The notes beneath the pieces were generated by a model, which did no database searches, was not told the DNA's origin, and was given only the letters and a program-made list of their open reading frames with translations. This document shows, piece by piece, positions 45,901 through 55,880 of a stretch of 64,000 nt of DNA. Made by a program: the position numbers and the translations under genes. Origin of the DNA: Pegoplata infirma (Eukaryota > Arthropoda > Insecta > Diptera > Anthomyiidae). The stretch lies in NCBI GenBank assembly GCA_963921195.1, contig OY992539.1, positions 215,246,314-215,310,313 of the forward strand. The letters are read 5' to 3'. How positions within the stretch are numbered: the first letter of the stretch is position 1; each line of letters begins with the position of its first letter.

Positions 45901-46435
45901 AAATTTGTAATGTAGGACCTTCGGTAAAAAAATCTGAAACAAACTCTTGTTAAAAATTTTGTTTCTAAGGGGGGTAAAAAATTGTACTTTCGGTACTTTT
46001 TTTTAATTCCTGACACAATGGTTCTAGAAACTTGAAATTTGGAATGCAAAAGTAAAAAATTGTACTTTTGGTACTTTTTATATTTCCAGAAAAAAATTTA
46101 ATTTGAAATGTAGGATCCTTCGGTTAAAAAATATTCTGCAAAAAGTACTTTTTAGAAACCGCTTTTTTAATGGGGTAAAAAATTTACTTTTTTTACTTTT
46201 TATATTTCCTAAAAAAATTGTCCCAAAATCTACATAGAAATTTGTAATGTAGGATTCTTCGGTAAAAAAACTGAAACAATATCTTTTTTGTAAATTCCGT
46301 TTCTAAGGGGGGTAAAAAAATGTACTTTTTTATTTCCTGACGTAAGGGTTCTAGAAACTTGAAATTTGGAATGCAAAAGTAAAAAAAATGTATTTTTGGT
46401 ACTTTTTATATTTCCTGTATATTTTATAGTTTTTA
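42940..46435. repeat. 3.5-kb array of GGTACTTTTTATATTTCCTGA units
   Basis: More than twenty-five copies of a core reading TTTTGGTACTTTTTATATTT, alternating with TGTAGGATCCTTCGGTAAAA, AAAGTACTTTTTAGAAACCG and CTTGAAATTTGGAATG words. Core spacing is irregular (about 65-190 bp), suggesting a composite unit with internal deletions. GGTACC/GTAC words are unusually frequent. The minus-strand 85-107 codon ORFs simply translate the repeat and are near copies of each other. Confidence 0.9.
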
Positions 46436-47040
46436 TTATTTTGGTTTCATAAAATTCCGATTTGAAAAGTTCGATTTTTTATAACTGCGTATTTAAAGTC
46501 CCACATTTTTGTTACTTTATTTCGTTACCCTTCTTTTGAAACTCTTACAATTCAATTATTTCTCTAAATTCGTTTATCATTGTTTATTGTCAGTTTATTA
46601 TGATTTATTTCTAGTAATAACAATTCTATTATCCAAACAAATTTATTACAAATTTATTACAATTTTATTACTATGACACATAAATATAGAATGCATAGAA
46701 ATAGTCAATGGACAAATATTTTAATTAAACCAACAAATTTAAAAAAAAAACATTTATCAACAAAAAAAATTTAATAAAATTTTATTTAGTTTACTCTGCA
46801 CGTAAAAAAAGTCAAAAAACTTTTTATATATGAAAAAGATATTTATCATTGTATATCTGTAAAAGACTTTAATTAAAAAATTTTTAACAACCACTAATTT
46901 AAACTCAATTCATCTTTGCTTTATGCTCTACGTAACAGTGACAGACAAAAGTCTACGAACGACTACATACTCAGTAAATGTAATTTGTTTACGACAAAGT
47001 TAACCATAATAGACCAAATTATTATCAAAACACTATTTTT
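46436..47040. other. No gene recognised
   Basis: Unassigned AT-rich DNA with no tandem period or terminal repeats. ACAGTGACAGACAAAAGTC near 46936 is only a chance resemblance to (GTCY)n. Confidence 0.5.
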
Positions 47041-47661
47041 GTAAAAAGTGCTGTCGAAGTAATTTATCAAGCTTTAATTTAAGCTTACTCGCGTTCAGAT
47101 TGAATTAAAAATAAATGTACTACGAGGGTCGAACTGGAATATGAAATTATTTATAGACATTTTTTATAAAATTTTTTAAAAATATTTCCAAGTCGATTTT
47201 TTTCAAGTTTGAACGTCAAAAATTTAAAAAATATTCCAGACATTTATATTCAGTTATCAACTAATTTTTTTAAAGCTCCAAACAAATTTTTTTTAAACAC
47301 AGTACAAGACATTCGCATTTTTCGACCATAAATTCGTTTGACCACCAATTTTTTGTAAACAAAGATAAAGTTAAATTATTTTTATAGTTCATTATTATAC
47401 ACTTAGGTTAGCATGTCCCGAAATCCGGAAATTTTGGAATTTCTTAAGGGCATACCCCTAGAACGATGCCTATTGAAGACCTGAATATGCCCTTAAATTC
47501 TTAATTTTCGGGACACGCTCAATTTGGTGTACTTAAATTTATAAACAATTAAATCTTTTCTTTGTTTACAAAAAAAAAATTGGTGGTCAAAAGAATCGAA
47601 TGTCATAAAATGCCGATTTCTTCTTGTTAAAAATCTACTTGGAAATATTTAAAAAAAAAAT

Positions 47662-48060
47662 AAAAATATATATTTTGAGTAGGTTTATTCTAGACCGAGG
47701 TCATTATTTCATTTACTAATTAAAACTATGATATTCTCATAGAATAATTTTCAAGAAAATTATTTTTCTGTTTTAAATTTATTTATGTTGGTAATTTTTT
47801 TGCAAGACTTAATCGACACATGTTTCGGGATTTGTCAGATTCCATTGTCAAGATTATTTAGCAAAAATAAAAACCCTAACTTTTGCTAAATAATCTTGAC
47901 AATAGGATCTGACAAATCTTTTATATAAATATAAAACAGAAAAATAATTTTCTTGAAAATTATTCTATGGGAATATCATAGTTTTAATTAGTAAAGGAAA
48001 TAATGACCTCGAGCTAGAATAAACCTACTGAAAATGTAATATTTTAAAGGTCGAATAAAA
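47662..48060. mobile_element. Penelope-like inverted pair
   Basis: Two head-to-head copies of the unit seen at 35.4-35.6 kb meet near 47877 at ATTTAGCAAAAATAAAAACC...TTTGCTAAAT. Outer words are TTTGAGTAGGTTTATTC and its complement, and ACCTCGAGCTAGAATAAACC. The minus-strand copy keeps the hammerhead fold (47810-47856); the plus copy is truncated after CTGACAAATC. It interrupts the right arm of FB2 copy 2. Confidence 0.55.
47810..47856 (-). ncRNA. Hammerhead-ribozyme-like motif, second copy
   Basis: On the minus strand: stem I TAATC/GATTA, box TTGACAA (complement at 47845-47851), extra T, stem II GGAAT/ATCCC with one G-T pair, GAAA, stem III ACA/TGT with a two-base loop, then C at the cleavage position. 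It matches 35403-35449 in every paired element. Where stem III keeps its pairing, the only changes are in its loop and in one stem II base that stays paired as G-T. Confidence 0.5.
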
Positions 48061-48235
48061 AAATGTTTATTTTGTAACAAAAATTAATCAGAATTTTAAA
48101 AAATGTTTATTATAAATAATTTTATTTTCCAGTTCAACCCTCGTAGCACATTTAATATTAACTTAATCTGGAAGCTATAAAGCTTAAGATAGAGCTTAAT
48201 AAATTACCCACAAAACACTGTTTAAAAAATAATCT

Positions 48236-48965
48236 ATTGATAAAAAAAGGTTTGCAATTTTTAAATTTTTCTTTAACAAATTGCATATAATATAGCACTG
48301 TGTGTATACTTTTATCCGCCACTGTATATCCCGACAGAGTATTTCAACATATAAATGAATGAAAATCTACTTCATATACAATGTACCTACTTTAGACATA
48401 CTTGTACTTAAAAAAAAAAAAATACTCGAGTAATAAATTATCAAAAACAACAGAAAAATTATAACTGCGTTTCATGGGGCGCATAGAGAAGTGTAGAACA
48501 GAGTACTAAACCATAGAACCAACCAGCACAGCGGTAGGTTTCAAAAATGTTATAATTTTTTTTTTTTACTAAAAGAAAAGTCAACTAAAATATAAATTTG
48601 TTAAATATCTTGTTAAACATATTGTGGTGATATAGGTATAAATTTAAACACAGCTTAAAAAATATAACAAAATAAAAAAATTATTAAAAAAATATTTTAA
48701 AAAATTTGTCTGCGGTTGTTAGACTGTTAAAGAAAACCTTGATTAATTGAAAAAGTACCTCAAAATTTAATACATTTAGGAAACTACCTTCGTTAAGTAT
48801 TTATTTACCATTAAGGTATATATCCATTACAAAAATTTTGGATTACGACATTTACGAGTCACCCAGTTTTTGCAGGTAAATTTTTAAAGCATAAATCAAG
48901 GCAAAAAATACAAATCATATGGCACAAGTTGAATTAAGACTAAAATACAACAGACCTGAGGTATA
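48236..48965. other. No gene recognised
   Basis: More complex than average (for example 48465-48545, GCGTTTCATGGGGCGCATAG). No ORF, repeat or terminal structure. Candidate unique DNA. Confidence 0.5.
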
Positions 48966-50199
48966 ATTCTCGGAGTCGACAGCGATCCAAACTCTATTCG
49001 AACGTGCGATTTTTCAATTTTTCTGTAAGTCTAAAATTATGATTGATTTGTACAAGCTTTTTATATTTTTTCATGTGTTCATGATTTAGTGTTGCAAAAT
49101 AAACACACTCAAAAAAAAACATTAACTTAAACTTTGGAAAAATTTACTTCAAAATAGTTTATAAATTTTCCCACAATTTAGTTAAATTTAACTAAAATTT
49201 GGGAAATTTTCCCAACTTTTAGGAAAAAATTTTAGTTCATGGACTGTTAAATAGGCCATAATTTTCCTTAAATGGAATTCCCGAATACATTAAAGAAATT
49301 CTTACCGCCAAAGAAATTTTCCCAAAATAATTGAAAAAAATTCTTTATTTTTTAGACATATTTCTTAAAACAAAATTTAGTTCAAAAAATTCAGTTTCAG
49401 GACGTAATTTCCTACCAATTAGTTCATCATATTTATCTTCTTTAATTTGAGGAAGTTTTTTCCACAAGTTGAGTTAATTTTTCATAACTTGAAAATGTTT
49501 TGTTGATTTATTTTTTTTTTCATGCTTGCTTGTAGTTCACATTTTGTTTATTATTTAAAGTACATGAATACAAAAAGTTTGATCTTGTATAACAAGTAAT
49601 AAATTTAATACTTACATTTTTTTTCTACACATGTATGTGTAAGAAAAAAAATAATATTTTAATCACAACAAAGACCTTGGCTTTGGCGTGTTTTCCCATA
49701 GTCTGGGAACAAACGTCAAATACAAAGTCTTTGTTGTAATTTAACTAAAAAACTAATGAAATTTATTACTTGACTATAAGAACAAACGTTTCTTTATATT
49801 TATAATAAAAAATGTACTTAATGAGAATTATGTGTGCATTCACATGCTTTTCTATAAATAAACCAATAAAAAAATATGAAATTAACTAATTTTTAGGAAA
49901 AATTTCCTCATCAGAAATGCGTTTTTTAACTAAAAAATGGGAAATTTTTTCCCATTTTCTAGTTCAAATTGGTCCTTATTTTTAAGAAAAATATGGACTA
50001 AAAGGTAGGAATACATGGCAATGGAGCTAAATCATTATCAATTTTCCTTGGATTTAGTTCATTTTCCCATTTTTTAGTTAGTTTTTTTTCTGAGTGCATG
50101 TAAAAAGCTTGTATTTATCGAAGAATAATTTAAGGAATCAAGAAAAATTTAAAAATTGCACGTTCGAATAGAATTTCGATCGGTATTGACTTCGAGAAT
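48966..50199. mobile_element. Foldback element FB3, copy 1, TA target
   Basis: ATTCTCGGAGTCGA (48966-48979) and TTGACTTCGAGAAT (50186-50199) are inverted ends flanked by TA (48964-48965 and 50200-50201), as for Tc1/mariner-type insertions. TTCGAACGTGCGATTTTTCA pairs with its complement near 50150, and ACAAGCTTTTTATA with AAAAAGCTTGT near 50102. The element is otherwise just a hairpin; its loop is occupied by the element at 49106-50096. Confidence 0.75.
49106..50096. mobile_element. Nested element with CACTCA...TGAGTG ends
   Basis: CACTCAAAAAAAAAC (49106-49120) and GTTTTTTTTCTGAGTG (50081-50096) are inverted ends. Subterminal GGAAAATTTCCCA / TTTTAGTTAA words repeat in opposite orientation in both halves. 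Inner pairs include AAGTAATAAATTT against AAATTTATTACTTG and CAACAAAGAC against GTCTTTGTTG around 49700. About 990 bp, no transposase. Target duplication not resolved. Confidence 0.65.
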
Positions 50200-50269
50200 T
50201 AGCATTCTGTATATAATTTATCCCAAATTGTGGATTTCATGAATCTAAATGTTAAAAAAAACATAGCAT

Positions 50270-50580
50270 AAAGCAAGGGTCAACTTATCGAAGTCGATAG
50301 CATTCGAAATTTTACTCGAAAGTGCGATTGTTTACATTTTTCTGTATGCCTAAAATTATGCTTTGATAAATACAAGCTTTTTACATGTTTTCTTGTTTCT
50401 TTTACAACATTAAAACATGTTCTTTTGCAACATTGAAACATAAAAACATGAACAAGATATAAAAAATCTTGTATTAATAAAAACAAAATTTTAGGCGTAA
50501 AAAAAATATTGAAAAATCGCACGTTAGAGTAGAATTTCAATCGCTTTCGACTCCGGGAATGAGCCATCACAAAAAAAAAT
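50270..50580. mobile_element. Foldback element FB3, copy 2 (uninterrupted)
   Basis: Arms TATCGAAGTCGATAGCATTC...GAAAGTGCGATTGTTTACAT and their complement (AATCGCACGTTAGAGTAGAA, TCGCTTTCGACTCC) meet at a loop of about 100 bp around ACATTAAAACATGTTC. The 101-codon minus-strand ORF is the hairpin and its loop, not a gene. Confidence 0.8.
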
Positions 50581-50629
50581 CTCATTTTCGAAATTTAATT
50601 TCTAATGCCGTGTTCAAAATCTAAAAAAA

Positions 50630-51534
50630 AACATGTAGAAAAGTTAAATTCGACTTGGCCGAATCTATGAACACCCTCCACAATGTTATTTTTAACGTAG
50701 AATGAATAACATTTTGATTAGAAATATTTTATTTTGTGTAAAAAGACTTTTTTTTAGTAATTTTTGAAAAAAATGTATATTTTAACGTAGAAAGAATAAC
50801 ATTTTGATTAGAAATATTTTATTTTGTGTAAAAAGACTTTTTTTTAGTAATTTTTGAAAAAAAAAAATAATTTACTAAATTTTTTTTGAGTGTAAAAATT
50901 TTTTTGAATGTAAAATTTTTTTTTGAATGTATTTTTTTCTTTTTTTGGTGTAAAAATATTTTTGAGTATCAAAAAAACGTTGTAAAATATTTTTGTAAGT
51001 TACTTATGTTTTTAAAACATGTTTAACGGGTTTTCAACGCGTGAATTTAAGGTGAAACTAATCTGAAATTCGCGGTTTTACTAATAGCTTTTGAATAACT
51101 GGACCAATTTGTCTGAAATTCAATACAAACCAAGCCCATGAAACGACAAATATATATGCCAAGCTTCAGCATCCTCAGAATTGCCTTTCGAAAGTTAGCG
51201 TGTTTTTTATCTTGTAAATTCACGAAAAACCCTTGCCGAAATTCACAATTCACAACTTTTGAACCACTCGACCGATTTCGCTGGATTGCAATACCAACCT
51301 GACCTGGTAAATGCCCATCATATATGCCAAACTTCAGGAGCCTCCGTAGAGTCTTTCAAATGTTAGCGTGTTTTCAACAGACAGACGGACAGACGGACGG
51401 ACATCGCTAGATCGTCTTAAACTCGATCGAGGATCATGAATATATATACTTTACGGGGTCCTAGACCAATATTTCGAGGTGTTACAATCGGAATGACAAA
51501 CTTATATACCCTCTATCATTAGAGTGGAGGGTAT
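50630..51534 (+). mobile_element. Complete helentron-like copy
   Basis: Starts AACATGTAGAAAAGTTAAAT and ends GGAGGGTAT (51526-51534), followed by AAAAATC. Collinear with 30226-31021, including GACAGACGGACGGACATCGC (51391-51410). It carries an internal duplication of about 85 bp (TTTTAACGTAGAATGAATAA at 50688 and again near 50780). Confidence 0.87.
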
Positions 51535-51745
51535 AAAAATCATTTTACAACATTGTCATAAAGCTTTATTGTACTTAAATTATGAATATTAATACTAATT
51601 TGTTTAAGACATAGAAGAACATGTGGGGCATTCCATGACAAATACGAAACCTTGATTTTTTTTAGATTTCAAATTTTATTTACAGTTTTTAGCACCTTTT
51701 GAAATCTCTTTCCTAGTGAATTTTCAGATTTTTATTTTAAGTAGG

Positions 51746-52445
51746 GTTATCTGAGACTTTTTCTATAGGAAAAATGTCTCAGAATCTGAGACTTTTTCTA
51801 TAGGAAAAATGTCTCAGAATCTGAAACTTTTTCTATAGGAAAAATGTCTCAGAATCTGAGACTTTTTCTATAGGAAAAATGTTTCAGAATCTGAGACTTT
51901 TTCTATAGGAAAAATGTCTCAGAATCTGAGACTTTTTCTATAGGAAAAATGTCTCAGAATCTGAGACTTTTTCTATAGGAAAAATGTCTCAGAATCTGAG
52001 ACTTTTTCTATAGGAAAAATGTCTCAGAATCTGAGACTTTTTCTATAGGAAAAATGTCTCAGAATCTGAGACTTTTTCTATAGGAAAAATGTCTCAGAAT
52101 CTGAGACTTTTTCTATAGGAAAAATGTCTCAGAATCTGAGACTTTTTCTATAGGAAAAATGTCTCAGAATCTGAGACTTTTTCTTTAGGAAAAATGTCTC
52201 AGAATCTGAGACTTTTTCTTTAGGAAAAATGTCTCAGAATCTGAGACTTTTTCTTTAGGAAAAATGTCTCAGAATTTGAGACTTTTTCTATAAGAAAAAC
52301 TTTTTCTGTAGGAAAAATGTGTCAATCTGAAACTTTTTCTTTGGGAATAACGTCTCAAAATCTGAGACTTTTTTCTAAAAAAAAAAAATCTTATTACGAG
52401 TCATTTTTCCTCTAGAAAATGTTTACAATTTTGAGACATTTTAAT
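51746..52445 (+). repeat. 35-bp satellite A, block 5 (homogeneous)
   Basis: About sixteen near-identical units from 51748 to 52290, exactly 35 bp apart, then a few decayed ones. Same orientation as block 1, but with GACTTTTTCTATAGGAAAAA in place of GAATTTTTCTATAGAAAAAA. Eight or more consecutive units are identical, and the last three good ones share CTTTAGG, as expected from recent tandem expansion. Confidence 0.96.
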
Positions 52446-53924
52446 AAAATACCCCCATAAAATTTTTAACATATTTTTTTTTTGTTGACTTATAATTTAT
52501 ATTAAAAAGTCTCGGCATCGTTATGATTATCGTCATTAGCATAACATGGCAACATAACAACCATTTAATTGCCATATTTTGAATGACATTTAACACTCAC
52601 ACACAGAGTAAAAAGAGTCCCAAGAGCCTAATGAAAATATTCTACTACATCTTATAGAACGCGACAAAATATACTAAATAGCATACTTACTAACACATAT
52701 ATAGAAAATATCCACAGACTTACTCATGTGTTCTATACCGCATACATACAAGTTACTTTAACTTGTACACTTAGGGACAAAGTGGGTAATTCTATAACAA
52801 TTTAAGCGTTTTGAAATACTATCTCACATTTTTTTTTATAAATAGGATAAAAAAAATATAGTCTAAGGGGATAGCAGAAAAGCCCCTAAAGGTAGGCTAC
52901 TTTTAAAAAAGAATAAAGCCCCTAAAGGTATGCTATTTTTTTTTTTTTTTTTCAGAAAAAGCCTTATGAAAACTATGTAAAATATTTTTTTTTTTTCAAT
53001 ATATTGAAATATGTTTATAATATATGTTGTGGATCGGACATTTTGTTCGCCATGTGTTCTTTATAATATTCGGCTCATCTTGAATTTTTACAAACGCCTA
53101 AAATTATGTTATATTTCCGTCATTGTAATCTATCAAATATTAACTTGTTACCACGTCAGAATATTTACAAAATTAGTCCATAAATTTAACATTATTACTT
53201 ACGTTATTAAACAATAACTAAGATCTCCATAGACTAGCAATTTTTTTTATGTACCTTCTAAGTACATGTGTAAGACATAAAATACGTTACGCTTTAGGGA
53301 AATCTTATCCTTAAAAGGATACAAAAACACATCAAAAACATTTAAACACTAATAAATCAGAAATTTATAACTAATTCTAAGATTAAATGGTTTTGCAGCT
53401 GCTCAGTATGGTATCCAGAGTACGGTTAAATTCTTATTCCCTGATATCAAGAGCAAAAGTAATTTAAATGGTGTGTTTTTGAGAACAAATACGTGTAATA
53501 AATAATAAAAAAACAACATCAAGACATCACGATGTTTATAAAAAAAATTCCATCACGTGGTTTTGCCTATTTTTTTGAAGGAGAAGAATATAAAAACAAC
53601 AAACAAGAAACCTTAAAAAAAAATTTAATAATTTTTTTTTTACAAAAAGGCAACATAAAAAAGGGAACAAGAAATTAAAAGGAATTTCATAACTGTCTAG
53701 CACTTGTAATATCATGACATTATGGGGAAATGTGAAAATGGGGAAGGATGGATGGTAACATATCACATAATTTAGGTATGCCAAAAAGGTATAGTAAATG
53801 GAAAAAAATGTATTTGCTACAAATACTTTTCCATTAATAATTTTGTTAAATTTTTATAAATAATTAAATTAAAGTAAACAATTTAAAACTATTATAAAAC
53901 AACAAATTAAATAATATAATTTTT
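52446..53924. other. No confident gene; possibly unique DNA
   Basis: Contains two CCTAAAGGTATGC-like motifs (about 52885 and 52920). The ORFs of 68 and 82 codons lack domains and lie in biased sequence. A short open frame after TTTTGCAG at 53398 is noted under rejected items. Less repetitive than its surroundings. Confidence 0.5.
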
Positions 53925-55880
53925 TTAATTGTTTACATTATTTGCATGGTGTAAACATAAAAAACATGATCGTAATCAATGTAAACAACGGCCATTTAAG
54001 AAAATAAAAGGATTGACAATTGTTTATATTATTTACACCATGTAAACAATTGGGAAAAGATTTTAAAGAAAACCGGATTAAACTTTTGTTAGATAACCGT
54101 ATCAAAATTAGTAAATTTTGCTACCAGATAAATGTTTACAGTCGATGTAAAAAATTAAAAAAAAATTATAATTGCTTACATTTTTTACCCGAGGTCAACA
54201 ATAGGTAAATATAAGAAACATTGTTGGTAATCAATGTGAACAACGACAATTTAAAAAAAAAAACAATTTTCAATTGGTTACAATAATTACTCCATGTAAA
54301 CAATTAAGAAATGTTTAAAAAAAAATCATTACATGTTAAGCTTTTGTAAGACAACACATATCAAAATTATTTAGTCTGTTTTGTTACCGGTGATTGTTTA
54401 CAGTTGATGTAAAAAATTTAAACAAAAATGAAACAACTGTAAAACAACGAAATTTAAAATATGTTTTTAATTGTTTTCATTATTTACACGATGTAAACAA
54501 TAGGTAAATATTAAGAGACATGTTTGTAATCAATCTAAACAACTGCCACTTAAGAAAAAAGATTTGCAATTGTTTACATTATTTACACCTTGTAAACAAT
54601 TGAGAAATGATTTAAAAAAATCTTATAACATGTTTAGATTTTGTAAGACATCCCGTATTAAAATTCAATTTTGTTACCAGATGATTGTGTACAGTCGACG
54701 TGAATAATGTAAAAAAAATAAAACTACTGTAAAACAACAAAATTTAAAAAAATGCAATTGTTTACATTATTTACATGGTGTAAACAATAGGTAAATAATA
54801 AAAAAACATGGATTGTAATCAATGTAAACAACGGCCATTTAAGAAAAAGTAAGTATTGACTATTGTTTACATTAATTACGCCATGTAAACAATTGGAAAA
54901 CGATTTAAAAGAAAATCTGATTACATGTTAAGCTCTTGTAAGACTAACCGTATCAAAATTAGTCAATTTTGTTACCAGATGATTGTTTACAATCGATGTA
55001 AATAATGTAAAAAAAAAAATATAATTACTGTAAAACAAAGAAATTAAAAAACATTTTTAATTGTTTACATTATTTACACGATGTACACAATAGGCAAATT
55101 ATAAGAAACAATGTTCGTAATCAATGTAAACAACGGCTACTTAAGAAAAAATGATTTACAATTGTTTACATTATTTACACTATGTAAACAATAGCGAAAT
55201 GATTTAAAAGAAAATCTGATTACATGTTAAGCTTTTGTAAGACAACCCGTATCAAAATTAATAAGAAAATTTTTTTAACCGACTATTGTTTACAGTCAAT
55301 GTAAATAATGTTAAAAAAAAATTAAAACTAATGTAAAACACAAAAATAATTAAGAAAATCGTAATCAATGTAAGCAACGGCCATTTAAAAATAAAATGAT
55401 TTACAATTGTGTACATTATTTACACCTTGTTTTCAATTGGGAATTAAAAAAAAAATTTATGTAAATAATAAAAAACAATGTAAACAACTAAAATTAAAGA
55501 AAAAAACAATTTTCAATTGTGTACTGTAAAACTAAAAAAATAAAAAAAGAAAAAAAACGTTAGATGGTAACATTGTTCACATGATGTCAACAATATGTAA
55601 ATAATTAGAAAAATGGTCGTAATCCATGTAAACAGCAAACATTAAAAAAATGGTTTTTAATTGTTTACATTATTTACCTCTTGTAAACAATTTTAAATGA
55701 TTTTAAAGAAAATCATATAACATGGTAAGCTTTTGTAAGACAACCCGTATCAAAATTAATTAGTCAATTTTGTTAATTTATGATTGTTTACAGTCGATGT
55801 AAATAATGAAAAAATATAATTACTGTAAAACAAAGAAATTAAAAAAATAATTTTGTATGTAAATAATAAAAAACAATGTA
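53925..55880. repeat. Satellite D (GTAAACA-rich), part 1
   Basis: Six to seven units of about 295 bp; CATGTAAACAATTGGG-type anchors lie near 54039, 54292, 54588, 54881 and 55181. Each unit contains an inverted pair CAATTGTTTACAT / ATGTAAACAATTG around TATTTACACC, then GATTACATGTTAAGC, TTTTGTAAGACAACCCGTAT, GTTACCAGATGATTG and GTAATCAATGTAAACAACGG. TGTTTAC/GTAAACA is the forkhead-factor core, occurring several times per unit. The array runs up to the RTE-like insertion and resumes on its far side. Confidence 0.93.

Larger units (their letters stand above)
47040..48235. mobile_element. Foldback element FB2, copy 2, with nested Penelope-like insertion
   Basis: The left arm starts about 47042 (GTGCTGTCGAAGTAATTTAT, TTTAAGCTTACTCGCGTTCA, TACTACGAGGGTCGAACTGG). 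The right arm ends about 48235 with the complement (CCAGTTCAACCCTCGTAGCA, GGAAGCTATAAAGCTTAAG). The inverted pairing continues into the middle: GACCACCAATTTTTTGTAAA against its complement near 47565, and GCATGTCCCGAAAT against TTTCGGGACACGC. The whole unit is thus one long hairpin apart from the insertion at about 47662-48060 in its right arm. Homologous to 31105-31665 at both ends, but with a longer centre. Confidence 0.8.

Noticed and set aside
53390..53512. Possible small exon: acceptor-like TTTTGCAG at 53391-53398 followed by an open frame of about 35 codons
   Set aside because: The frame is short, ends in double stops, has no donor or recognisable family, and one acceptor-like word is expected by chance in T-rich DNA.
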